Origin: Pholis gunnellus
Lineage: Eukaryota > Chordata > Actinopteri > Perciformes > Pholidae
NCBI GenBank assembly: GCA_910591455.2
Contig: OU342809.1
Location: 4,560,363-4,624,362, forward strand
Length of the DNA stretch: 64,000 bases
Direction: 5' to 3'
Part shown: piece by piece, positions 11,167 through 22,584 of the stretch
Layout: each line of letters opens with the position of its first letter
Numbering within the stretch: the stretch's first letter is position 1
Position numbers and translations under genes: made by a program
Notes under the pieces: generated by a model
The model's database searches: none
What the model saw: the letters and a program-made list of their open reading frames with translations, nothing else
Told to the model about the DNA's origin: nothing

Positions 11167-12651
11167 CTGTTAGAAGAACGGAGACAGCGGTGTTTAATAT
11201 ATAGCAGGATCAGAGTCAGAGCTGTCACCATATCAGATCTTCAGTACATGATTACAGTGGTCAAAAGAATCCACAATAACAATATCATCACAGTATCTAA
11301 AGAAAATGAAAAGATAATAATTATAATAATGCTATCAGACAAATTCATCTTTACTTTGTTTATTATGAGTTTGTTTCTTTTTTGGAAAATGAATTCAACT
11401 CAAAATAGTGTGTGTAGGGAGGTAGAGCAGGATTATTAACATTATATTAGTATTTTATTTTTAAATAACAAGGTTATAGTTGTATATGTATATGTTGTGA
11501 CACCCCTTATAGGAATGTAACTTAAAGAAGTCAAATCAACAAGTGATTAGTTATCATTTTATATTTTGTGTCTGTGTTTTTGTGTGTGTGGCATTATGTG
11601 GTCTGCTAATAATTGAACGTGTTACTAAACATTGCTTATACCCCGTGAAGCGTTGTTTTTAATCATGTTTTTAAGTGCTCTTCATTTTCTGAGTAACTCT
11701 AGTACAAACACAAGGACGCACAAGCATGCGGGGCCTGCCAACGGTTTCACACTATTCCACTGATCAACATTCGGTGACTAATTAACTAAGAAACGTAACA
11801 TTGCAGCAACAAAGGCAAAGAAGTGTCTATTAAGCAAAGAGGGATATAAACAACGTCGGTTTCAAGTTCTTCAAAAAAACTTTTCAAATGTTTTATACGA
11901 GAAACAAATCCATTGGCACAGTATGTTCCAAGGAATCATTAGTTTACCAATATTGCTATTTCTAAATATACTGGAAGCATCGGATGCTATAATTTTAGTG
12001 CAACACAGATACAATATTTTAGCGAAACTGCATGTTTCTGCTGTGGAAATGGGTTCCTCATTGGAAGTGTAATTGACACATTTTAAGAAGACCACAGCTG
12101 CTGATTTTCAATTTTGTCCAAAGTATCCCTTAAAGTGCTTAAGTGATGCTCCCACTCACTGATCAGTCATCCCTACCGTTTTTTTTTGCCCTTCAATAAA
12201 TGAATTCCACTGCTAACCTCTGTGAACCTGACAGGGGGGGGGTTGCAGTGTATCTTCTCATCCAAACAAGGGCACCTTTGTGCAATTCCTCTATTTCTAA
12301 ACAAAGATTCACGACCACACTGATCCACATAAGGAAACCCCAGGAAGAGGAAATGTGGTGTAACTCACGTCAACACGGCTGAACCGCGACTCTTGTGTTG
12401 GCAGCAGACGCTTAATGAACGTGGATCTAATTTGGGGCTGAGCTTCCGCTGAGGGAAGTGTTGAGAGGGAGAGGAGTTTAGGACTGGCTTGGCGGGTGGG
12501 GAGGGACGAGGCTGCGGGTGGCATGCCGAAGTTGGAGGGGGGTCTGAGCGTGCACGGGGGGTTAGCGCAGGGTGGGGAGTTCGGAGGGCATGGCACTACT
12601 GTTTGAGTGAGCTCTGACGCCGGTCTATTGTGACGCCGGCTGCAGCTGTGC

Positions 12652-12685
<34 letters not shown>

Positions 12686-13248
12686 GCTCCCATTACTGCC
12701 TCGTCGTCGAGTAAAGATGAGGCGTACGCTCTCTCCAGCGGAGGGGTCTGGGCCCCTGCCAAACAGCAGCCAGCGCCAGTGTCATTTTTCGGAGTGTGCG
12801 TCTGTTTGTGTGCGTCAATCAGTGTGTGACTTTCAGATAAGCTGTTTCTAATCGTTAGTGAAGAGCACAGGGCCGTGCGCGGCTTGTTGTTTTCAACAAC
12901 TTCCAAATTTCCAGCCTCTCACTTTTACTTGAACTGTTTTATTCTTGGGTGTTTTCCTTTCATACATATTCTGAACTCACTCTTTCCTTTCACTAGTTAT
13001 GTTGCTTGTTGCACACCATAGAGACATGGCTTCTTTTCCCATACGTTGCCGTTATACAGTCCTCAATGCCCAGTTGCTGGACAACATGGTGTTGTTGTCT
13101 TTGCCTACTGCTCTCTGGTCCATCTTGAATTGCAATATTATCACTCATAAATGTGTCCACCTGGCTCTTGTAAATCCTGTTGAATCATTTCAACAACTCG
13201 TGCCATTCAACGTAAAGCATTTTACAACATGTGCATCGATGGACTCGC
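11167..13248 (-). other. sox6 intron between exons 8 and 9 (GC-AG)
   Basis: 2.1 kb, beginning GC at 13248-13247 in the sense direction and ending AG at 11168-11167. AT-rich around 11250-12200, with a CA tract at 12654-12683. No element recognised. Confidence 0.75.
12654..12683. repeat. CA microsatellite
   Basis: Perfect CA run of about 30 bp. Confidence 0.97.
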
Positions 13249-13398
13249 CTTAATGTTGACCACGGGACTGGATGCTCGCTTCTCGCTCTTCAGGGCTGAG
13301 GGGGAGAGGGGACCAGAGGAGTTGGGAGCCTGCGGGAGGGGAGCCATCTTGGCTCCCGGTGAGATCTGCATGCTTGCCAGCTGGGCGGCATACAGCTG
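13249..13398 (-). CDS. sox6: sox6 coding exon 8 (QLYAAQLASMQ), GC donor
   Basis: A 150-bp exon, residues 322-371: QLYAAQLASMQISPGAKMAP, LPQAPNSSGPLSPSALKSEK, RASSPVVNIK. Human SOX6 has QLYAAQLASMQVSPGAKM and EKRGTSPVTQVK in the same order. The acceptor TTTCTGCAGCAG is a NAGNAG tandem, so the first Gln may be omitted in some transcripts. The donor reads ATTAAG|GCGAGT: the intron begins GC, not GT (13248-13247), but otherwise fits consensus. A GT six codons upstream has a poor context and would delete VVNIK, which is conserved, so the GC site is preferred. Phase is 0 in and 0 out. The sequence is rich in Ser/Pro, typical of the flexible region between the two SoxD coiled coils. Confidence 0.93.
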
Positions 13399-13717
13399 CT
13401 GCAGAAAGAAGGAGAAACCAGCAAAACCGTTAGGCTATTAACATTGCCCGCCAGCAGCCAGTCAGTGGTTTTCTTCTTTCATTCTCTCCCTTCTCTTCTC
13501 CTGTGATCCCCGACATCCTTGATCCTGTTGTGTTTCTTTTTGTTTTTTTTGCTACATCCTCCCCCTGGTATCGCTCGCATCTTCTGAGGTTTGACCGGTG
13601 TGTGTCTGAGCCAAGCACACACGAAAGTCACACACACCTAATTCTGAAGTTGACAGGAGTGTCCCACACAAATGGAAGATTTTTTTGAGCTGGCAAGTAT
13701 TTATCAGAATTTTTTTT

Positions 13718-13741
13718 ATATATATATATATATATATATAT
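13718..13741. repeat. TA microsatellite
   Basis: Perfect TA run following a T run. Confidence 0.95.
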
Positions 13742-14579
13742 TTTAAATAAATGATCTACAATCCATCTCTGACACTTATTCTTTCAACAGATGCTGGGGA
13801 CAGCTTGTAAATCGATTTGCATCTAGAAATAAAACCAAACAATAGCTAAAATCTTCCTTTAAGTCTGATATTGACTATCTATAAAATTGGATATAAATGT
13901 CTTGGTTATGCACAAATATGAATGTTTTTTAGACAATGCCTGGCTCAATGTTGCTAACAATAAAAGTCTGGTTTTACTTTATTTAAAAACAACAACAATG
14001 TGAACCAAATTTGAAAAAGGCCATATGGTTGTTTTTGTTATTCTGACTTTTTATTGAACCTGCTTCGACATTGTAAATGGTAAAGGTCAGATTAAAAAGA
14101 AAAAATTGCAAACAATACTTTATGAGTCTTGCAAAAAAAAACGCTTGAGACTAATCTTGTCAGGTATGGTTAGTCCTTGCATTAACAGCTCAGACAATCA
14201 AGTTTCTTCACTGACTTTAATCCAAAGTAAAAAATAGAGGACAATCATTGTTAAGTAGGCGTAGTCATTATCTTGGTCAATTTAAAAACACTTGAAAATA
14301 ATGTTAAAATACATTGGAAGGTATAAGCCTTCTGCCTTCAGGGTTGGATGAAACCATTACATGTTGAAAATCTGTACCGATTTTCCATCCAACAAAAATC
14401 AAAGAGTCAAATACGCGGCCCAGAGTCCAGGGTCTTCTAAATCAAAGCTAGCTAGCCAGACAAACCGCTGCTTGAAACCACTGTCAACCCCTGTCTAAAT
14501 GCATTGGAGTGTGAGGGCTGGAGTATCAAAGAGCCTGTCCTCAGGAAAACCACCCAGACGTGGCTGGCCTTCACTTAGA

Positions 14580-14815
14580 CTCCCTCCTCTCTTTCTTTCT
14601 TTCCTGCCTTCCTCTCATTTCGATACTCTCACCTCATCTATAGTCTCCCCCTCGGTCTACGTATTCATCTTTCTTTTGTCTCTCTCTCTCTCATTTGATC
14701 TCCCTCTGACTCTCTCCCTTTTTTTCCTCTGTCTCTCAGTTTTGTTCCAAAATCATTCTTCATATCTTCCCCACCATCTCCATCTCTGTTTCTTTCTCTC
14801 TGTTTTTACTCTCTG
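14580..14815. repeat. Pyrimidine-rich low-complexity block
   Basis: About 235 bp dominated by C and T on the plus strand (TCTTTCTTTC, CTCTCTCTCT). Purine-rich in the sox6 transcript. Confidence 0.85.
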
Positions 14816-14925
14816 CCCCCTCAGCCTAAACCGCCCCTGGTGTTGTGAGATCTGATTTCCCTGTAGTCAAAACTGCAAGGCCTCCTGGGACCAGAGATCC
14901 AAAAGCAAAGAGTGCTCAATAGAGA

Positions 14926-14952
14926 ATGAGAGAGAGAGAGAGAGAGAGAGAG
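14926..14952. repeat. GA microsatellite
   Basis: Perfect GA run of about 27 bp. Confidence 0.95.
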
Positions 14953-14999
14953 GGAAAGAGAAGAGTGTTGCGCTGCAGACACACGAGACCACCGTCGCT

Positions 15000-15330
15000 T
15001 CACCGCCGAAGCGCCAGGCTCAGTGGTTGAGGCCCGAAAAAAAATTGGCTGGCCCTCTTTCCACTTCTCTCAGAGCGATATTAAACACAAACAGAAGGGG
15101 CCTCGCCGTTGAAACAAAGCCCTGATGTCACGCCGCTTATTTTCCTTGGAAGGCACCGGGAGTGCTCGGGCCAACCCCTGGCGATATGAGATCCCCGTAA
15201 GAATGTGCCTCGAATGGCTGGTGGTGAGGCCTCTCGCGTCAATCAAGCCCGACCGCAGAGTTACTTCTGGTGATGCCTGATATTCTTACAGCTCTAAGGG
15301 GAGCAGACACACGAGTCTTTGAGGTGAAGC
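15000..15330. promoter_or_regulatory. Candidate conserved non-coding block A
   Basis: Balanced composition, no repeats and no coding frame with Sox6 similarity, in contrast to the microsatellite-rich surroundings. SoxD introns are known for dense conserved enhancers. This is inference from texture only, with no alignment run. Confidence 0.35.
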
Positions 15331-15589
15331 ACACAGTTAGGATCTCACAAACACCCCCCCCCACACACACACACACACACAGAGTACTGGTATTGTGCTG
15401 TTAGCAGCAATTCCGTCAGCGATTCCAAATACGATGAGGGAATCGTTGAACAAACAAAAGACGGAGAATAAGAGCTTGTACCTTGTTTTTTTTCTTGTTT
15501 CTTAGAGACACTCTGAGATTGATTAGTGACCGTGGAGGCCAATGTGCTGAGTAAACAACCCCAACCAGAGCTCTCCCCATTCACTCAAC

Positions 15590-15930
15590 CCCCAAGGGAA
15601 GACAATGCCGCAATTTCCTAAATTACAAATTGACAAAGAGGGCCCCGAACCTCGCCGGAGCTGTCCAGACTATCTGACTGGCCTTTAGACGTTAGTGCTA
15701 ATTTGACTAAAATCCAAATGATTAGTCTGTCATTTTTGGCCCTCCTGATCATCAGCAGGTTTTTAGCCTACTTTGGCATAATCCTGGAAGAAAAGCAGGG
15801 AGAAGGTGACGTTGTTGAGGTCTGGGTGTGGGCGGCACTGTCCGGACTGCTGTTTTGTAGCCTGCCAACAGACTTCTCCACATAGGACTGAGTGGGGAAT
15901 CCCTTTCGCTGGCCTCTTTTTAGCATTCGA
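15590..15930. promoter_or_regulatory. Candidate conserved non-coding block B
   Basis: Non-repetitive block containing several homeodomain-type cores (GCTAATTTGAC, AAATGATTAG) and balanced base use. Possible intronic enhancer; unverified. Confidence 0.35.
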
Positions 15931-16826
15931 GCTGCCATCAATCTAAGGAGTGCACAAAACAGATGAGGTTTTTGTCTTTTTCAGCAGGTTTGCATGGGGG
16001 AGAAGGAGGAGGGCGAAATGGATCGACTGCCACTGAGCTGGACAGCGGCTAAATATTGCACTTGGAGAGTTAGCTGCGTCCAAGACAGTGAAAGAGATAC
16101 ACACAGAGGCAGGCCGCATAAAGACAACCATTATATCACTTCCAGTTCTCTTTAACTGAACAGATGCTTAGCTTTTTAAGTCGAGACAAACCATATCCAA
16201 ACCAAATCCTTCCAGTCATTGTCCTCATTTTAAGACAAAGAAAGCCATTCTGGCATAATCAGTGTGCGTTGGCAACGGGGCAGTAATCATGACTCTGGGG
16301 CACAAGAGTTTGCTCCTCACCGTCGTCTCCATGCCTCATACACAGAAATAGGCAGAACATAGAGTCAGACAGCGAGAGATGTCTTATGATTTCAACAAGA
16401 ATGTCTGCTAAGCAACTGTATTTCACTCGCATTAGCCGCGACAAAGGGGGCCTTTCTTCGGCAGGAATCCACTGTTTGTGAAGGGGTCTACTCCGAGGCT
16501 CTGAAAGCAATTGGCCCCATCAAGTTCCCACGCCGATTGCACGACACTGTGCTATCAAAACCTTTAGGTCAGGTCATGATGAGTCAAGCACAACAGGACA
16601 GCTTTTGTCAAATATTTGCTAGAGGCATAAGACAAAGGGAATTATTAGTGCTGTTACTTTTCTGAACCTTTACTTTCCTCTTGTAGCTTGTGCAAGCTTA
16701 TTTTCACTCGTTCCGTATGCCAGTCTATGCCCGCTTGACCATCAGTGCCAGCCAGCTGTCTAAAGGCTTGCTACGGGGCAGAACTACAGAACATCTGGAA
16801 CAGTCTGCCTGCAACATCTGTCCATC

Positions 16827-16870
16827 CTGTGCTGAGCACAGATCTGGCATCGAAAGGGTTTCGATGCCAG
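16827..16870. other. Twin perfect hairpins
   Basis: CTGTGCT-G-AGCACAG (16827-16841) is followed two bases later by CTGGCATCGAAA, loop GGG, TTTCGATGCCAG (16844-16870). Both stems are exact. No terminator role is expected in a eukaryotic intron; function unknown. Confidence 0.9.
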
Positions 16871-18539
16871 CCGGTGTGTACTTGACTGCCGTATGGAGCA
16901 GAGGAGATTGCGAACGTAGAACTAACTTGGTGTAATTGTGTTTTTACAGTGTTTTTTTTACAGGCTAATGCACAGTTTCACACACTGGAGATTTGTAAAG
17001 TGTGGCGTTACTGAGACTAACAACTAAAAAAACAGAAAAGATCTCAGTGTGCACACTGGACAGCCATGTCAAGACATCGACAACGCCTTTGCAGTAGTGC
17101 CTTGTTCAAATCCCAACTGCATGACTCAACAAAAGGTGCAGGAGTTTGCTGAACAAGCAACGGAAGGAAAAACACAATCTATAGATTACAAATTATGATT
17201 AATGAGTCGTTAATCCATGCAACTACATAAATTACACCATACCTCAGCCTATGATGCACGTCCCATATTGTATGCTGTAAGTGCAAGTCTTTTAATGATT
17301 GCTACAGCATAACAGGCCTCGGTTCACACATCACCAACATGACAAGCTACAAACAGCACAGAGCCAAAGGGTGAAGGACAGAGGCAATTCTCATGTGTGA
17401 TGAAGAGGTAATGAGTAAAAACAAGAGGAAGTTAGCGAAAGTAAGTAAGGCTCTGGGTAAAAAAAACATCCCCTCACAATAATTGTGAGATTTTTTGATG
17501 CTGTCGTTGTCCCTCACCTCCGTAAAAAGGAGAGCCCATAGAGAAAGCAGAGCCGGAGCTGCGCACGAGAGAAAAAGACGCTGTGGCACTACAGCGTAAC
17601 CACGATGGCAGCATGAAGGCCAAAGGGCTGAAGATAGTGCGGGATGTTTCTGTTCTACTCAGCACCCCGTTGGTTCAGGGTTTCCTGCTGAATTTTGTAG
17701 CAGATGCGGACTAACAGCAAAGGCCATGTGTTACTATACAGTAACTACTTCGAGACGAGATGCATTGGGATCTGTCATCAATGGATCATCATATATTCTG
17801 GTTATGGTAATTAATCAATCCAATATATCCTACAATGTTAAGAAACACTGAAAAGTTGTTCTTTTTTCAGCTGGGAAAGGTAAAGGCTAATGACTCAATT
17901 ACTAACACATTTCCTGTGGGAAACCCTGTAGTTGTCGAGCTCTCCGAGACACAAAGAAGCCGCTCACACAAAGCAAAGACTCTCCAAAAAGATGCAACCT
18001 GTATGATACAACGATACGAGTCTATACAGATTTAGAGGTGTTAAGGTGTTGATTCACTTCAAGCTGCCGAACCGTATCAACTTCACAAAGTGAGCATTAA
18101 TTGCAAGGCTGTTGGATTGGGTGGCAGCTCACCATGCAGGTGTTTTTATTGTATCCATCCAAATCTAGATCCTGTGCGCTGGAAGCATCTAACTGTATCA
18201 CAGTACAAAGAGTGCTATACTGCCACATTTCGTGAGAGGAAGATACATAACTGAACAAGTACAACTCGTAAATCTCATCATGATTGCGTTTGGCTTAGGC
18301 ATTGTTGTCAAAACAATATCCAAACATGTGCTGGAAGCCAGCGACTCCGTCTCACAAAAATTCCTCAGATAATCACACTTTTCTTTTTTTTCCTATCACG
18401 AACACTTCCCCACGCTTCCCTGTCTTCCTCCTTTCTCCCGGTCTCCGACTTGATTTCAGCCACCGCCCTGATGAGAGGCTTCCTCTTTCATTCAGGTTCC
18501 CCCTCCGCCTCTCATTCTCCATGTCTGAAGCAGTGTCTC

Positions 18540-19160
18540 AATGTGAATGAGTTTGCATCTCCGACATCATTCATCCTCTTACCTCTCACTCGTGTGAGAG
18601 GTAAGAGACTCTTTTGATCATTTCAAAGCCAGGAGTGGAAATAGGCTGCGGCTCCGATTCCCATTGGCACAGCACGCCGCTTCGCTAAGTCAATAGCGGC
18701 TAATGAGGGCCTCGATAAGCGAAAACCACAATACAAATTGAATAAATTGAGATAAGGATTCTGGTGGCATCCAAAAGCCATGCTATGGTAATGACTGACA
18801 TGATGAATCAATATTGTTTGCCAGTGAAAAAGCTTTTGAGGGCTTTTGTTCATTTCACTGATAGCAGATACAGCAGCAGGGGTGACGGGGTCGCGTTGTG
18901 TAATTCCAAACCGCCTTAGCGATTTCAGTTCTTTTTTTTTTTGTTCCACTGATTTTTTTCTTTGCAAATATGTTCTATGATAATCATTATGGATAAGTGC
19001 TATTCTCAAACCACAGGTGTCAAGCAGCAATAAAATATTTGATGAATTGCTGGGGCCAGGTGTTGTGCTGGTGGGGCGGAATTCCTCTGTGATTCATCAT
19101 AACAGCTTTTGTCTGTCACAGCTGACAGGCAGCAGATAAGTGAGCTAGCATGTTAGCGTC
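18540..19160. promoter_or_regulatory. Candidate conserved non-coding block C
   Basis: About 600 bp of high-complexity sequence, the most enhancer-like stretch of the 7.9-kb intron. It contains an exact 14-bp hairpin (18576-18607) and several WTTGT/ACAAW Sox-type cores such as AATATTGTTTG. The minus strand also has a 135-codon open frame here, with no recognisable domain. Texture-based inference. Confidence 0.4.
18576..18607. other. Perfect 14-bp hairpin, TCGT loop
   Basis: CTCTTACCTCTCAC at 18576-18589, loop TCGT, GTGAGAGGTAAGAG at 18594-18607. All 14 pairs are Watson-Crick. Confidence 0.95.
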
Positions 19161-19509
19161 GCCCTATAGAGCTTCCTCTTAAAAGCGTCATGTTGTTTAA
19201 AAAAAAAAAAAAAGTTAACTGTGATCTGCGATGTATCCTCCAGCTTCCATTTGAATTTGTTATCATCATTTTGCCCTATAGATGTTTTTGGGGGGGTAAC
19301 ATATACTGCAACATGGAGCAGCTGAGACTATTGGTTGGCTGTACAAAGAACCAAAGAAAGGAAATAATAATGACAGCAGGCAAATTATCATTTTACTAGT
19401 AACTTTCAGTTACATTTTGATGGTATTTTTGTGATCACACATCTGCCTCTCCAATTCATAAGCACTCAGGGTGACATTCTTTCCTTTAATTTTCGTATTG
19501 TTGCAGTCA

Positions 19510-19800
19510 TGACAGCTATCATTCCTCATGCAAAATAGCTAGTTATCTCCGCCAGGAGATTATGCATTCGGTTGCTTTTTTGTGCATCCCTGTGTCTGTC
19601 TGTCTGTCCACGGCTAATCTCCTATACTGTTGGACAAATCCATATTTTGTGTGCTTATTTATGAATGTATGCTCAAGGAACTTTCGTGGTTGCAGTGATT
19701 CACACTTTTTGGAAACATATTTTATTGACTGTTTCATGCCGTCATTGACTGCTGACTGCTCACTACTCTTAACCTGCTGGTGGGGGACACAAGTCAACGA
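19510..19800 (+). mobile_element. Dispersed repeat fragment (TCTCCGCCAGGAG type)
   Basis: Begins TATCTCCGCCAGGAGATTAT followed by TTCGGTTGC and TGTCTGTCTGTC, a pattern I recognise from widespread repeats (TCTCCGCCAAGGAGGTTATG type) in fish genomes. No coding capacity. Class uncertain. Confidence 0.5.
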
Positions 19801-19822
19801 TAATATGTTGATGACAAACTGT

Positions 19823-20213
19823 GTACAACGGAGCGTGTCTTCTCATGTCGTCAGGAGGACAGCTAGTTAGCTGTTAGCAGACATTTGGCAGTATCACCGC
19901 GTCTTTTTTTCGCAGAGAAATAATTTGGCCGTTTTTTGTCTTTTATTTTGCCAATTTATTTTGCCAAGAGAGAGAGAAACAGCTGGGGAAAAGCCTCGTG
20001 AATTAAGGCTTTATTTTAACCAAAACAGAGTCAGTGATTGTTGAGACGAGTTTAAATGAAGCACTTAACGTACGACGAACTGAAATGCACCCTTACTACA
20101 ACAGAGGATGTCTCCTCATGTCGATAGGAGAGCTAGTTAGCTGTTAGCAGCTGGTGGGCTGCAGAGTCTTGCAGTGCGTTTGGCTAACAGCTAACGGGGC
20201 TAACAGCTAACGG
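19823..20213. repeat. Direct repeat pair plus 16-bp tandem
   Basis: About 50 bp at 19834-19880 recurs at 20107-20150; the last 20 bases (AGCTAGTTAGCTGTTAGCAG) are identical, 270 bp apart. Just after, GGCTAACAGCTAACGG occurs twice in perfect tandem (20182-20197, 20198-20213). Likely a degenerate duplicated mobile element. Confidence 0.8.
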
Positions 20214-21291
20214 AACGATACAAAAAGCAGGAGTCAGTCCTGTCCTGTTTCTGTTCAGGGGAAGCCTTAACAGTCAAGGTGGCATATTACACTGCAGTTC
20301 AACTGCACTGAGCTGGTTGCATTAATTAAAATGACAGCTTCTCTTGTATGAGACGTGCGAGTGAAAAACACATCTGATACACTTGCGGTCTTGAAGGGGG
20401 GCAATTGTGGTTTGTATTCATTCAATCAAACATTACAGCAGTGGTCTTTGCAGACACACCGAGCAGAGGTCTGCACTTAGTGCACTTTTAGTTCTTTATT
20501 TTTTGACGATGTTTTTTTCCCACGTTAAATCTACCAGACACCCAACGAGTTTGATAATAGCCTTGACCTCTAGATCTCATATACAAATTATAAAAGGTTT
20601 CCTGCATAAGGTATAGATTAATTGTGTAGTTGAGTTGCAATGAATATGGAGCATTAAATTTGTTGTGGTTTAGAGTGGTTTTATTCTATGAAAATGCTGC
20701 TGGCTTTTTTATACACTTGAACACAGGCCGAGGTTAGAACAAGTGGGAGTTGAATTTAGTTTGCCAATGTTCCTTATCTTTACTGTATTTTCTATTTATC
20801 TACTCACTTATGCACAATTGTCTTGAGTTCTGGTCGGCTGGTTACACCCTCAGGATTAGATGTATATGTACTTTCTCAGTGTACAAACCCTCACTCTTAT
20901 AGCTGTGTCTTTGTTCCTGCTGCTGCTCTGAAACTTTCTGCTCCAGTTGTTTATCTGGTTGTGAAACACTCACTTGACTTATCATCATAGATATTGAAGA
21001 GGCACTTCTTAAGTTTGCTTTGTTGGGCTTTACTCTGACACCTTCGCCAACTCCAGGATGATGTAACCGCTTTTATACAACACTACAAAAGGATAACAAT
21101 AAGTTGAACACTATTCCTTCAAGCAAGTAAAAATACATTTGGGTTTAGGCATAAGATCAGAGGCAATTTGCAGTTTTAGTCAAGAGGAAATGTGAAAATG
21201 TTTTGCCAAAAAACTAAAGAGAAGACATAATTTCCTTCCAAAGTTTTTTGATTTTGATGGAATTTCAGGAGACCAGCTGTTTCCAACTTAC

Positions 21292-21371
21292 CTGTAGTTG
21301 TAATGGGCTGAGTCCAGATGCCGCTGCAGCTGCCATTGTAGATGGAATGAACTGCATGGGGTAATTCTCAC
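21292..21371 (-). CDS. sox6: sox6 coding exon 7 ([15 protein letters not shown])
   Basis: An 80-bp exon, residues 295-321: (G)[20 protein letters not shown] then SPLQLQ. Human SOX6 is [26 protein letters not shown]. The acceptor is TTTCAACAG and the donor is CTACAG|GTAAGT (GT at 21291-21290), close to consensus. Phase is 1 in and 0 out. Its end LQLQ joins directly to QLYAAQ of exon 8. In mammals an alternative cassette beginning KGHVSH can be inserted at this junction; I did not find it here. Confidence 0.96.
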
Positions 21372-22397
21372 CTGTTGAAAAACCAAACCAAAACATTGTA
21401 GAGAGAAGTCGGGGAGGCAGATTATCGCACAAGAACTAACCTGCTCTTTACCTTCAGTCAGCCTGTGTAAGACTCGCCCTATTCCTTTCTTGCTCTCATG
21501 TTTTTATTCATGGCAAATGAAACACAAAGGGTCCCGAGTGTTTCATTCAAAGGTTAATAACGGTCATTGTCGGTACACACGGGTGCTTGGGACTCGGACG
21601 ATCCGAGTTCTAGTCCAGTGCTGCCTCATTGGGATGCACTCATAAATGCATATACGAGTACCGTTTATAACCCCCACTGTTTGTCCCTAAAAGGCTTTCC
21701 ATGTCCGAGCCTTTGTTGAAAACAGACCGAAGTCAAAGGAGAGTGTAGAATAATGGCTTTTTTAATCCCTTTCTTCATTCCTGCCTCTCTTTGCGGCCTT
21801 GTGGGAGTGTATGCTCGCGCAAGAGTAATAAACATGTATTATTCCGTACAAAGCATGGAGGGTCGGTGGTGCGTGGCGTCAGGCGAGCACCTGGAAGAAT
21901 GCATGGAAGGGAGGAATGTGTGAAGGACGAGGAAAGAGGAAGAAAGCAGGTGGTGCTGTGAATCCTACAATAAGAAGACTGTACTTGAAGTGCGTTTCTG
22001 CATGTGTGTCTTCAAGTGTTCTGTTCCACCTGTTTGCAAAAACCCTCGTGGATTGCTGAAAACATGCAACATGCAACATGCATGCAATCCTTTAAGTGTG
22101 TTTTGTCTGTCTGCATCTCCTTACGTGTACGTTGTTGGGTCGGTGTGTACCAGGAGAAGAAACTTGAGTGTGTATGTGTGTGTGTAAGTGTGAGAAAGTG
22201 TGAAATTCCATGTTGCAGATGTGTTGTGCAACTGACATGCTTTCAGCACGCCATAAAAGAGACATTCCAGTCCTCGCTGTGTCCAATGTATTGTTCCCGA
22301 CGCGAACAAGCAGAGCTTGTAAATCTCTCCGCTCATTTCCAGAACATTCCTCACCTGACACACCTCATTAACATAGACTGGGATTCCAGTGTTTGTG

Positions 22398-22440
<43 letters not shown>

Positions 22441-22584
22441 GGAGAGAGGGAGAGAAATACTGTGACTATAGCTGTTTCCTTTTTAGTTAACGAGAAATGT
22501 CCGAGTCGTATAGCTTTTGTGTGAGAAGACATATATTTCCTTAACATTCTCCAGTGTGGGCAATAGTGCAGTTAGTTCGTATAC
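21372..22584 (-). other. sox6 intron between exons 6 and 7
   Basis: 1.2 kb, GTATAC donor and CAACAG acceptor. One TG tract at 22402-22438. The 21540-21740 stretch is GC-richer than its surroundings and holds a CTCGGA/TCCGAG inverted repeat. No element named. Confidence 0.7.
22402..22438. repeat. TG microsatellite
   Basis: Perfect TG run of about 37 bp. Confidence 0.97.

Larger units (their letters stand above)
13399..21291 (-). other. sox6 intron between exons 7 and 8
   Basis: 7.9 kb, in which the mammalian KGHVSH cassette would be expected if present; none was recognised. It contains an AT tract (13718-13741), CT-rich DNA (14580-14815), GA (14926-14952) and CA (15359-15381) tracts, two exact-stem hairpins (16827-16870 and 18576-18607), candidate conserved blocks (15000-15330, 15590-15930, 18540-19160) and dispersed repeats at 19510-20220. 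The 20250-21280 part is AT-rich and unremarkable. Confidence 0.7.
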
